Positions 1 through 8,451 of a stretch of 64,000 nucleotides of DNA are shown piece after piece. The translations under genes and the position numbers were made by a program. The notes beneath the pieces are model-generated. The model made no database searches. It saw only the letters and a program-made list of their open reading frames with translations, and was not told the origin of the DNA. Location of the stretch: contig CAJURX010000001.1 in assembly GCA_910589125.1 (NCBI GenBank), forward strand, positions 234,764 through 298,763, in the 5' to 3' direction. Numbering within the stretch: position 1 is the stretch's first letter; every line of letters starts with the position of its first letter. The DNA comes from an uncultured Eggerthellaceae bacterium (lineage in GTDB: Bacteria > Actinomycetota > Coriobacteriia > Coriobacteriales > Eggerthellaceae).

Positions 1-210
1 CGTATGATGCGTCATCGAATACGACACGAGCCCGAGGTCCAGCTCATCTGCTATCTGGGCCATGATGGCGGTCTTGCCGATTCCCGGCGCTCCCACCAGG
101 AACACCGGTCGCTGCTGCGCGCGAGCGAGCAGGTGCTTGCCATCGTCCCCGATGGCAAGGTACGCCTCTATGGTGTCCTTCACCTGCTGCTTTGCTTGCT
201 GTATGTCCAT
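1..210 (-). CDS. MoxR-type AAA ATPase, N-terminal part (runs off the window)
   Basis: Only the first 70 codons are inside the window. They contain a Walker A loop, GAPGIGKT, at residues 40-47, followed by a helix typical of MoxR/AAA ATPases, so the protein should bind and hydrolyse ATP in the cytoplasm. The start ATG is preceded by a strong AAGGAG five bases upstream. The gene lies 27 bp downstream of the VWA-domain gene on the same strand. MoxR ATPases are known to work with VWA-domain partners as chaperone-like remodelling machines, so the pairing supports the call. The rest of the protein, and therefore its subfamily, cannot be judged. Confidence 0.85.
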   Translation of the reverse strand, partial: MDIQQAKQQVKDTIEAYLAIGDDGKHLLARAQQRPVFLVGAPGIGKTAIMAQIADELDLGLVSYSMTHHT

Positions 211-237
211 GCGCTCTCCTTCCTCACCTGTGAAGCC

Positions 238-1917
238 TCAAGGCAGGACCGAAGCCCTGCGCTGCGAAGATGCATCTCTCAACCCTTCCTTGCTGATGAT
301 GGTCTTGATGGCCCATGCGGGCACCTCAGGGTCCGTATAGCCATCGTCCAAGAAGACGAAGGCCGTATCGAAATCAGGTGGGCGCCGCGGGAAGATGCCC
401 TCCCCATCCGTGAAGTAGATGAGCCCACGCAGATCGGTGAACTCCCCCTTCTCGATGAGGGCCGCCACATGGTCGAACACGGGCCGGAAGTCCGTGCCCC
501 CGAAGCCCTTGAGCTCCACGCGCTCCAGATATTGCTCGAGCTGGTCGAGCGAATCGATCCGCGTATCCTCCTGCACCGCCGCATCGCACTGGATCACATG
601 GATGTTCACGCGATCGCAGAAGCTCTCCGATGCCTTGAGGATGCTGTAGGTCTTGCTCATGAACGCCTGCACCACCTCGCCCGAGCACGACTCCGACGTG
701 TCGATGGCGATGACGAAGTCATGGATGCGCTTATCCTCCCGATACTCCAACGGCTCCACCAAGGGCATGTTCCCGTAGCGATCCAGCCCGAACTTGTAGT
801 AGATGTAGTCGAATTCATCATCGTTGACGCGCATGGCCTCGTGCAGCGTGGCGAATCGGCGCAGGAACTCGTCGTAGTCGCCCACCTCCCGGTTGAGCGC
901 GCGCAGCTGGTCGATCAGGTTGCCTGCGCCCTCGCCCTGCTTCGCAAGGTGAGATTCCAGGTCCACCTGCATGCGACGAGAGACATCCTCCCATTCCTGT
1001 GCGAGCTCTTCGCGCGTGGGCTCATCTGCGCCCGCCTCGCTCGCCTGACCCTGGCCCTCGCCATCTCCGGCCCCCTCTTCGTCCTCGCCCTCGAGGGAGC
1101 CGCCCATGATGTCATCGAGCGCCTCGGACTCCAAGGACTGCCGTCCCGGACCTTGGGCCGTTCCCTCCCCATCCTCAGGCCGCCTGGCCGCTGAGGCGTC
1201 AGGATCGAGCTGCTGGTCCTCGTCCCCGTACCAGAGGCTATGGGAGTCGTGATAGAACATGGGCGCGAGCGACTTGAGGTCGGTCTTGTTTCCCTCGTTG
1301 CCGAAGAACCAGTACAAGCGCTCGGCGGTGATGACGCCGCCCACGTGCGCCCGCAGCACCTTGAGCGACTCCTTCGCGCGGCGGTCCATGTTGGAGGGGA
1401 ACGCATCCCCCACGAGATCCAAGATCATGGCCTCGATGGCGATGTCGCACGCCACATCCCAGGGCTGGCGCAACACGGAGTAGAGCATGAACGGGTGGCG
1501 GAAGATGCAGTGGAACAGGCAATGGATCACATCGCGCACCACCTCGTTGAACGAGAGCTTGTAGCGGTCCACCACATAGACCGGATCGAGATACAGCGCA
1601 CGGCCGTCGCTGGCGATGCCACACAGGTCGAATCGGGGCACGAGCGGCATCCGCCAGAGCGCGGCATCCAGGAAGCGGAAGCGGACCGCCAAGGCGCGAC
1701 GCGCCTCCTCGAGGATCTCCAACGCCACCGGCTCGCACGCGTCATAGCGTGCACGCTTGCGCGCCATGCGCTCTTCGGTGATCAAGTCAACGCTCTCGCG
1801 CTCCGCACCAGCGCTGATCGAGCTGACGGGATCGAGCCCCCGCCGCTTGCGTTCCTCGCGAAGGGAGAGCGCCACATCCCCTTCCAGGATGGGAGTATCG
1901 TCCTTGATGCGCGCCAT
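238..1917 (-). CDS. VWA domain protein with metallopeptidase-like N-terminal domain (DUF2201 type)
   Basis: 559 residues with no signal peptide. The N-terminal part carries H132-x3-H136-x4-H141 in a hydrophobic helix, as in the putative metallopeptidase domain of the DUF2201 family. Residues about 235-310 are a very acidic, low-complexity linker. The C-terminal part is a von Willebrand A-like domain with a metal-ion adhesion site, D406-T-S408-E-S410, and a later GGTDF threonine. The start ATG overlaps the TGA stop of the upstream leucine-rich-repeat gene by one base (TGATG), which fixes the start and implies translational coupling. With the MoxR ATPase downstream it looks like an ATPase/VWA remodelling pair. 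Substrate and proteolytic activity are unknown. Confidence 0.85.
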   Translation of the reverse strand: MARIKDDTPILEGDVALSLREERKRRGLDPVSSISAGAERESVDLITEERMARKRARYDACEPVALEILEEARRALAVRFRFLDAALWRMPLVPRFDLCGIASDGRALYLDPVYVVDRYKLSFNEVVRDVIHCLFHCIFRHPFMLYSVLRQPWDVACDIAIEAMILDLVGDAFPSNMDRRAKESLKVLRAHVGGVITAERLYWFFGNEGNKTDLKSLAPMFYHDSHSLWYGDEDQQLDPDASAARRPEDGEGTAQGPGRQSLESEALDDIMGGSLEGEDEEGAGDGEGQGQASEAGADEPTREELAQEWEDVSRRMQVDLESHLAKQGEGAGNLIDQLRALNREVGDYDEFLRRFATLHEAMRVNDDEFDYIYYKFGLDRYGNMPLVEPLEYREDKRIHDFVIAIDTSESCSGEVVQAFMSKTYSILKASESFCDRVNIHVIQCDAAVQEDTRIDSLDQLEQYLERVELKGFGGTDFRPVFDHVAALIEKGEFTDLRGLIYFTDGEGIFPRRPPDFDTAFVFLDDGYTDPEVPAWAIKTIISKEGLRDASSQRRASVLP

Positions 1918-3968
1918 CAGATCGAGAGATCCAGTCGGGAGCCGGGCGCCATGCGCCGGCTCAGCTCGAGCAGGCACGCCGTTGCCTGCACCTCTTGACC
2001 TGTCGTGGCCTCTTCCAACGCACCCTGGATGGCCTCAAGGGAGATGTAGCCCTCATCAGCGAGGAATGCGAGCGCATCCAAGTCCCCATGCCGTGCGCAA
2101 TGCATGCAGATGGAGAGCTCCTTGCGCCGGAAGATGCTCTCATACACCTCGCGCACATCAGGCTTCATGCCCCAGGGGCACCGCAGGCGCTCCACGGCGG
2201 CACGGGCGAACTCATCACCATCGCCGCAGTGCGTGACCCATGCATCGTAATAGGGGAAGCGCACGATGGTCCTCCCCTCTGCGGTGGCGAACATATCCGT
2301 CAGGTCTCGATAGCGTGGGGTCAGAGAGGGCGGGGTGAGATCGAGCGTGATGACCTCCTCTGCCTGTCCAGCACCAGGCACCATCTCACCCGCGACCGCG
2401 CTCGCGCACCGCAGCTGCACCCGCACCCGGCGCGGGGCCCTCCCGAGCGCCAAGGAGGCGCGCGCGATGCTCTGCATGTGGTCGTGCACGATGAGCTCAT
2501 CCACCTCCACCGCTCCGAAGAGCGCATGGGGAGCGATCTGGTTCACGGCATCGGGGATGCGCACGAGGGCATCGGGCCCCACATAGGCAAGCGCCTTGTC
2601 ACCTCCTGCATATCCCGCACCGCGCTCGCACAGAAGGCCGCTCTCCACATAGAAGCGCTCATTGGCCTCGTCGAGCTCGAGACCACAGAGCAGATGCGCG
2701 CAGCGCGCGGGACTGGACCCTTGGATCAGCAGCGCATCATCTCCGATGTGCGCAACCGCGCGCCCGATGCGCATCGCGGGGATGGCCGTGTCGGTGAACG
2801 CGCGATCCCCGATCCATTCCAGGCTCTCGGGCAGATCCACGCGGAACAGGTTGCGGCACCCCTGGAACGCGCCATCCCCTATATGGGTGACGCCCTCGGG
2901 CACGGAGACGTAGCGTATGTGCAGGTCGCGCCGGAGCGCATCGCCCCCGATGCGCGCGGTCCCCGGGCGCACGGCATATTCGGCGACGCAGCTCAAGAGC
3001 TCTACCAGCTCGTCGTGGCGATACATCCCACCATCAGCGTCCATCTCATAGACCTCGTTCGCCTCATCCACGGTGATGGCGCCCCTATGGGCACCACGTG
3101 CGGCGGGCGTCCCTGCGAAGGCCAGCAGCCCCACTGCCTCCACCTTCGCAGGAATGCGCACCCTCTCCACGCCAGAATTGGCGAATGCCGATGCCCCTAT
3201 CCCTCGCAGCGTCTCCGGCAAGATGCATGCCTTGAGCGCGCGGCAGCCATAGCACGCCTTCTCCCCTATCTCCTCCACTCCGAGCGGGACATCCAGACAT
3301 GCGATGTCGGTCTTGGCGAATGCGAGCCGCCCGATGGAGCGAAGGCTGCTCGGCAATGCCACCCGCGCAAGCGATGATGCGGAATCGAACGCGCGCTCGC
3401 CGATGCGCTCGCACCCGGAGAGCACCTCATAGGCCTCTACAGGCACCACCAAGCGCACGAGCTCCTTGCCGTCCTTGGTGTAGAGCGCGCACCCGTCGGA
3501 CATGTAGCACGGGTTGTCCGGATGCACCTCCACGCGCACGTGCGCTCGAGGCCCCTCCTGACCGTGCGCGATGGATCGGATGTGCGGCCCTACGACGATC
3601 ACATCATCCTCTATGCGTCCGAGCTCATCTGCCGGTGCCGTGCTCTGCCCAGCCTCAAGAGAGAGCGAGGCGCGAGCGCTCCCTTGCCCACATGCGTCCG
3701 AGGAGCCGTCCTCAGCGCTCGGCCGGGCACATGCGGGAGCATAGCCCGCAAGCGCAGGATCGTTGATAGCATGCAGGTTCGCACGCTCGATCGGGCTCAG
3801 GCGCACGCCGGCAAGAGCCGCATCCACGGCCTCGCCTCTGCTCTCCTGCGTTGCGCCCATCCCCATCGGATGCTCCCTCTCCTTCAGATCCCGCATGATG
3901 ATGCCGAACGGGAGGACCCTCACCGGCACCGCGCCCGTAGCCCCCGTGAGCCTCGAGCGCTGGTCCAT
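1917..3968 (-). CDS. Leucine-rich-repeat protein of the BspA/TpLRR (LRR_5) type
   Basis: About 683 residues. It contains repeated units of roughly 22-24 residues with the pattern I-G-x-x-A-F-x-x-x-x-x-L-x-x-V-x-L-P, for example around ERIGERAF, SIGRLAFA, GIGASAFA, HIGDGAF and WIGDRAF. These are typical of BspA-like LRR_5 proteins. Unlike most of that family it has no signal peptide, membrane anchor or wall-sorting motif, so it is probably cytoplasmic. The C-terminal 60 residues resemble an ankyrin-like helical pair (CARHGDLDALAFLADEGY). The start is uncertain: ATG at 3968 has GGGAGG upstream, but ATG at 3866 has a better spaced GAGGGAG. It is the first gene of a coupled unit with the VWA and MoxR genes and may supply binding specificity; that role is inferred. 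Confidence 0.8.
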   Translation of the reverse strand: MDQRSRLTGATGAVPVRVLPFGIIMRDLKEREHPMGMGATQESRGEAVDAALAGVRLSPIERANLHAINDPALAGYAPACARPSAEDGSSDACGQGSARASLSLEAGQSTAPADELGRIEDDVIVVGPHIRSIAHGQEGPRAHVRVEVHPDNPCYMSDGCALYTKDGKELVRLVVPVEAYEVLSGCERIGERAFDSASSLARVALPSSLRSIGRLAFAKTDIACLDVPLGVEEIGEKACYGCRALKACILPETLRGIGASAFANSGVERVRIPAKVEAVGLLAFAGTPAARGAHRGAITVDEANEVYEMDADGGMYRHDELVELLSCVAEYAVRPGTARIGGDALRRDLHIRYVSVPEGVTHIGDGAFQGCRNLFRVDLPESLEWIGDRAFTDTAIPAMRIGRAVAHIGDDALLIQGSSPARCAHLLCGLELDEANERFYVESGLLCERGAGYAGGDKALAYVGPDALVRIPDAVNQIAPHALFGAVEVDELIVHDHMQSIARASLALGRAPRRVRVQLRCASAVAGEMVPGAGQAEEVITLDLTPPSLTPRYRDLTDMFATAEGRTIVRFPYYDAWVTHCGDGDEFARAAVERLRCPWGMKPDVREVYESIFRRKELSICMHCARHGDLDALAFLADEGYISLEAIQGALEEATTGQEVQATACLLELSRRMAPGSRLDLSI

Positions 3969-3999
3969 TGGTTCTGAGCCCTCCCGCATCAAGTGACGA

Positions 4000-5274
4000 T
4001 CAGGCTTCGAGCGCCTGCTGCGCCTTCGCGGCTTCCATCTCCTCCTTGGTCACGACCCCCTCGGAATGCCCGTGGTAGTAGGTCTTGACGAAGAAGAACA
4101 GGATGGCGCCCACGATCGAGGCGATGGCCAGCGGCACGGTGGCCGCAGCCCACCCATAGCTCTCGATGAAGAATCCCGTGATCGGCGGTCCAAGGAGCGT
4201 GCCGATGTTGAGGCCCACGTTCAAGATGCCGATGGATGTGCCCGCGTACTCGGGCTTCTTCGCCGTAGATGCAACCAGCGTCCAGTATGCCGTCGGGATA
4301 GCGCCCTCCAGGAACGGATAGACGATGATGAACGGCAAGAGCATCATCGGGTCATCCATCCGGAAGCAGACGAACAGGATGAACGTGTAGAGCGCGAATC
4401 CTATGACGCCCATGAAGCGGCGGTTGTGCAGCTTGATGTGGTTCATCACCCAGCCGAGCAGGATGACGACGGGAACCTCGATGGCGTACATGATCGACAC
4501 CCACCAGTTCGACTGGTTCATGTCGCCGTTGAAGAACTCCTGCGCCCAGTACAGCGAGATATAGGTGGCGAATCCGAAGCAGCAGAAGCAGAAGATGAGG
4601 CCGCAGGCGGTGAGCACCCACGTGGACCCGGACTTGAAGCCTTCGCCGAAGTGGAACTCCTCGGGATCCTCGCCCTCGGCATAGTTCGGCATATCCCCGT
4701 CCGGCTCCTTGACCTTCCACTGGTAGAGCACGAGCGCAACCACGCAGAGGATGAACACGAACCACCACACACCCTGCCATCCCCAGTTAGCGGCAAGGCC
4801 GCCACCGAAGAAGAAGAGCAGCGTCTGGGATGCCATCATCCACGACCCCCACACGCCCATGGGAAGCCCGCGCTTCTCAGCCGGGAACCACATGGCGATG
4901 ATGGCAGGTCCCACCACGGCGATCATGCCCACGCCCACACCCTCCAGGATGCGCGTTGCGAGCAGCATCCAGAATTCGGTGCAGAACGCGCCGATGGCGC
5001 ACCCGATGGCACAGCACGCGAGCGATATGACGCCGATCTTCTTGGCGCCCAACCGCTGCAAGAGCCATGATGCCGGCAGCGCCGTGATCATGCCCATGAT
5101 GGTGAACACCGATGTGAGCCAGCCCGCATCGGTCTCGCCGATGCCGAAGTCCATCATCACGACATCGATGACGGGAGGCACCTTGTTCTGTGCGCTTGCC
5201 AACGCCAACCCGCCCAGAAAGGCGATGATGACGATGACCCACGCTGTCACTACATTGCGGTCCTTCTTGCTCAT
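4000..5274 (-). CDS. MFS transporter, first of three local paralogues
   Basis: 424 residues with about 12 hydrophobic segments and short charged loops. It carries the MFS loop signature RILEGVG and the paralogue motif SAQNKV in the first helix. The sequence style (GPAIIAMWFP-x2-KRG-x-PMG) matches the other two MFS genes in this block, and general resemblance is to organic-anion members of the major facilitator superfamily. The ATG at 5274 follows GGGGGTG nine bases upstream; a GTG four codons earlier is possible. It is the last gene before the leucine-rich-repeat unit and lies 23 bp after the next MFS gene. Substrate unknown; context suggests the substrate or product of the adjacent molybdenum enzyme. 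Confidence 0.85.
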   Translation of the reverse strand: MSKKDRNVVTAWVIVIIAFLGGLALASAQNKVPPVIDVVMMDFGIGETDAGWLTSVFTIMGMITALPASWLLQRLGAKKIGVISLACCAIGCAIGAFCTEFWMLLATRILEGVGVGMIAVVGPAIIAMWFPAEKRGLPMGVWGSWMMASQTLLFFFGGGLAANWGWQGVWWFVFILCVVALVLYQWKVKEPDGDMPNYAEGEDPEEFHFGEGFKSGSTWVLTACGLIFCFCCFGFATYISLYWAQEFFNGDMNQSNWWVSIMYAIEVPVVILLGWVMNHIKLHNRRFMGVIGFALYTFILFVCFRMDDPMMLLPFIIVYPFLEGAIPTAYWTLVASTAKKPEYAGTSIGILNVGLNIGTLLGPPITGFFIESYGWAAATVPLAIASIVGAILFFFVKTYYHGHSEGVVTKEEMEAAKAQQALEA

Positions 5275-5297
5275 AGAGCGAATCACCCCCAGTATCC

Positions 5298-6518
5298 TCA
5301 GGCGAGCACCTCAGTGCCCTCTTGTGTGGCAGCGCTTCCGTTGGAGGCGCTGTAGAGCTTGAGCGGCACGAGCAAGAGCGCGGCGAGCACGCAGAAGCCG
5401 CACATGACGAACGCGGTGATGGTCCAACCGAAGGATTGCGCCAGCGCGCCCACGATGGGAGCACCCAAGAGGATGCCCAGATTGAATCCGATGGAGACCA
5501 CGCCGAGCGCAACGCCTGCGAGCTCCGGCTTCTTCACGGTCTGAGCCGTCATGGTCCAGAGCACGCACGGGAAGCCCGCGTCAGCGAACGCGTAGATGAT
5601 GACGAAGGGGATGGCCAGCATGGGGCTCATGAACACCATGCCCCAGACCACCACGACGCCATATACCAGAAGCGCGATCGACCCGAACAGCTTGTGGTTG
5701 CGGACCTTGTTCAGGATCGACCCCAAGATGATGGCTGCGAACACCGCACCCAGCGAGAAGCAGGCGACCCAGTTGTTGGCCTCATCCAAGCTCCAGCCGA
5801 GCGTCTCGGTCCAACAGGTGGCCACCCAGTTCACGAAGCCGAAGCACGCGATGCAGAAGCACATCGTGACGAGCGACATGAGCCAGGGATACGGTGCCTT
5901 GATGCCCTCCATGATGGACACCTCTTCGCTCTCCACATCCGCATAGCTCTCCTCGGGCCGTGGGCTCTTCACGCATACCACGTAGAAGACGAGCGCGACG
6001 ACGCATGCAGCAAGGCCGAACCACCACATGCCCTGCCATCCGAAGTTGAAGGTGAGCACGCCACCCAGGAAGAACATCACTGCCTGGGCACACATCTGGT
6101 ACACCGCCCAGATGCTCATGGGAAGACCACGCTTCGTCTCCGGGAACCACATGGCGATGACCGCCGGCCCGATGACCGACATGAGGCCCACGCCCATGCC
6201 CTCGATGATGCGGCTGATCATGAGGACAGCGGTGTTCTCCACCGCAAGCCCGAGGAGCGAGCCGCCGATCGCGCAGACCAGAGCGATGATGCCGCCCCAC
6301 TTCGGGCCGATCTTGTTCAATATCACAGCCGCTGGTATGGCGATCACGATCCCCACGAGGGAGAACACTGAGCTCAGCCAACCAGCGGTAGCCATATCGA
6401 TGTTCAAAGCCTCCTGCAAGACCAGCATGCAGGGGGCTACCTTGTTCTGGACCAATGCCAGAGCGATGCCAGCAAAGATGGTCGCGAGTGCTACCACCCA
6501 TGCCCTCTTCGTATTCAT
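5298..6518 (-). CDS. MFS transporter, second local paralogue
   Basis: 406 residues with 12 predicted membrane helices. It shares with its neighbours the first-helix motif LVQNKV, the loop motif RIIEGMG and the segment GPAVIAMWFP-x2-KRGLPM. It is inner-membrane located and a proton-coupled or exchange transporter by family. It sits between the amidohydrolase gene and the first paralogue and is probably co-transcribed with the latter, the gap being only 23 bp. Upstream lies a 116-bp gap with a stem-loop, so its level may be set separately from the amidohydrolase. The substrate is not evident. Confidence 0.85.
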   Translation of the reverse strand: MNTKRAWVVALATIFAGIALALVQNKVAPCMLVLQEALNIDMATAGWLSSVFSLVGIVIAIPAAVILNKIGPKWGGIIALVCAIGGSLLGLAVENTAVLMISRIIEGMGVGLMSVIGPAVIAMWFPETKRGLPMSIWAVYQMCAQAVMFFLGGVLTFNFGWQGMWWFGLAACVVALVFYVVCVKSPRPEESYADVESEEVSIMEGIKAPYPWLMSLVTMCFCIACFGFVNWVATCWTETLGWSLDEANNWVACFSLGAVFAAIILGSILNKVRNHKLFGSIALLVYGVVVVWGMVFMSPMLAIPFVIIYAFADAGFPCVLWTMTAQTVKKPELAGVALGVVSIGFNLGILLGAPIVGALAQSFGWTITAFVMCGFCVLAALLLVPLKLYSASNGSAATQEGTEVLA

Positions 6519-6596
6519 TGGATAAACCTCGCATCCGAGCCCTCTCCGTCCGCTCCCAGTGCAGCAGCCGGCGGGTTCAGGTGAACTGACGGTCGT

Positions 6597-6621
6597 GCTG
6601 CCGGGGACGCGCCCCGACAGC
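6597..6621 (-). terminator. Stem-loop after the amidohydrolase gene
   Basis: GCTG-C-CGGGG pairs with CCCCG-A-CAGC around a five-base loop, 14 bp after the amidohydrolase stop codon. There is no T-run on either side, so it may be a partial terminator or an RNA-stabilising hairpin rather than a full intrinsic terminator. Confidence 0.45.
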
Positions 6622-6634
6622 TCTCTTCAAGCGG

Positions 6635-8299
6635 TCACCCTTCGTAGATGACCTTTCCACCCAAGATGGTCTTATGCACCTTGGTGGTGCGATACTCCTC
6701 CACGTCTCCGGTGATGAAGTCCTTCGGGAACAGGACCATGTCGGCAAGGTTGCCCACTTCGATGGAACCGAGCTTGTCCTCGTCATGCAAGAACCAAGCA
6801 GCGTTCTTGGTCCACATGAACAGGGCCTCGATCGGGGTCACCTTCGACTCATCTCCGTTGGAGAGCGTGTTGCCCGTCGTCTCGTCCAACCGGGTGATGG
6901 CGTAGTACATGCCCATCATCGGGTCAGGGGGGACGACCGGGCTATCCGACCCACCGCCGCACACGATCCCGTTCTCGAAGAGCAAGCCAGCAGACTGGAT
7001 GCGCATCGCCTGCTCCTCGTAGAACTGGGGCGCCTCGCCCATGGTGCTCACGAGCGTGGGTTGCACGGTCGCGCCGATGTTCATCTCCCGCATGCGCGGG
7101 AACTGGTCATCCTGCGGGAACTGATAGTGGATCAGGTAGTGATGGCGCGAACGGACATCGCTGATCTTGCTGGCCGCCTCGAACGCATTGAGCGCCATAT
7201 CCTCGGCAGCGTCACCGATGGTATGGATGCCGAACTGCCAGCCGAGCTCCTGCGCCTTGCAGACGAATGCGGATATCCCCTCCTGCGTCCAGACGCTGGA
7301 TCCGCAGTAATCCGGGCGCGTCTTGTACCCCTCGCGCATGAGCGCCGTGTATGTCGCCGGGATGCCGTCGAGGGTGACCTTCACGCCGTTGAGCTTCAGC
7401 ATCTCATCGCCAAAGCCCGTGACGCAGTCCATCTCCTCTAGGCGGCGCAGATGCGTCTCCTTGTCGCCATAGGCCGAATCGAGATAGAACATCAGATTCG
7501 CGCGATACGACAGCTTCCCTTCCTTCTTCGCCTCGAGATACGTGCGCATCTGGTCGAACAGGAGGTTCGCGTCGATGGCGCTCGTGATGCCGAGGCTGTT
7601 CAGGTACGCGCCCACCGCCTCGATGCTCTCGATGCGCTGAGCAGCGGTCAGCTCGGGGATCACCCGCTGCACGAGGTCCATGGCAGAGTTCTCATAGAGG
7701 TACCCGTCCAAGGACCCGTCGTCCGCATGCCCGATGGTGCCGCCCTCGGGGTCGGCCGTATCCGGGGTGATGCCCGCAGCTTCGATGGCCTTGCTGTTCA
7801 CCATGGCCGTATGGAAGCAGGTGCGCATGCAGAACAAGGGATTGTTTGGGCAGAGCTCGTCGAGCTCTTCGAGCGTGAGAGCTTGGGGGTCATCCCACAC
7901 CAGCTCATTCCAGCTGTTGCCCTGGACCCACTCGCCATCCGGGGTCTTCTCAGCGAATTCCCTGATGATGGCCTTGACGTCCTCGCGCTTGGTCAGGGGC
8001 CTGAAATCTATGTTGCGCAGATTGTTGCCCGTCCACGTGCAGTGCATGTGGCTCTCCACGAAACCCGGGATGACGATCTCGCCGGGCGCATCGATGACCT
8101 CGGTATGGGGGCCGATGACGCTCTCCACGTCCTCGGCGCTGCCCACGACGATGAACTTGCCATCCTTGGCAGCCACGCCACCATCCTCATAGATGGGGAA
8201 ATCCCTCTTGCCCTGCTGTATCTCCTCGCAGCTGATGGCCACGGTGTACACCTTCGCATGACGTATCACCAGGTCAGCCTCTGGGTACCATTCCTTCAT
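6635..8299 (-). CDS. YtcJ-like amidohydrolase (amidohydrolase family 3)
   Basis: About 554 residues. The metal-binding H84-M-H86 follows the strand ending the small beta-sandwich (IPGFVESHMH). Downstream there is an HTIGD segment and a late GGGSDSPV with the catalytic Asp, in the order seen in family 3 amidohydrolases (YtcJ, N-substituted formamide deformylase and relatives). These are cytoplasmic metal-dependent hydrolases of amide or cyclic bonds. ATG at 8299 (MKEWYPEADL) is preferred because the conserved N-terminus begins there; ATG at 8323 is an alternative. It lies between MFS genes in the molybdoenzyme block, so it may release or process the enzyme's substrate. The substrate cannot be read from sequence. 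Confidence 0.85.
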   Translation of the reverse strand: MKEWYPEADLVIRHAKVYTVAISCEEIQQGKRDFPIYEDGGVAAKDGKFIVVGSAEDVESVIGPHTEVIDAPGEIVIPGFVESHMHCTWTGNNLRNIDFRPLTKREDVKAIIREFAEKTPDGEWVQGNSWNELVWDDPQALTLEELDELCPNNPLFCMRTCFHTAMVNSKAIEAAGITPDTADPEGGTIGHADDGSLDGYLYENSAMDLVQRVIPELTAAQRIESIEAVGAYLNSLGITSAIDANLLFDQMRTYLEAKKEGKLSYRANLMFYLDSAYGDKETHLRRLEEMDCVTGFGDEMLKLNGVKVTLDGIPATYTALMREGYKTRPDYCGSSVWTQEGISAFVCKAQELGWQFGIHTIGDAAEDMALNAFEAASKISDVRSRHHYLIHYQFPQDDQFPRMREMNIGATVQPTLVSTMGEAPQFYEEQAMRIQSAGLLFENGIVCGGGSDSPVVPPDPMMGMYYAITRLDETTGNTLSNGDESKVTPIEALFMWTKNAAWFLHDEDKLGSIEVGNLADMVLFPKDFITGDVEEYRTTKVHKTILGGKVIYEG

Positions 8300-8386
8300 G
8301 CCTCGCCTCGCTCTTCCTTGCATCCCATCTGCCTCATCGTCCTCTCAAAGGGCGCCGAAGCGGAGGGATGCGCGTCATCTGAGATC

Positions 8387-8415
8387 GGTGGCACGCCATC
8401 TTCCGGCATGCCACC
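8387..8415 (-). terminator. Stem-loop between the third MFS gene and the amidohydrolase gene
   Basis: GGTGGCA-C-GCC pairs with GGC-A-TGCCACC across a seven-base loop, giving a 10-pair stem with one mismatch. It lies in the 152-bp gap after the MFS stop at 8452 and before the amidohydrolase start. No T-run follows on the minus strand, so it may be a weak terminator or processing hairpin. Confidence 0.5.
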
Positions 8416-8451
8416 CTTATGATCCGCTTCCTTGGATGTGCCCTCCAAGAC

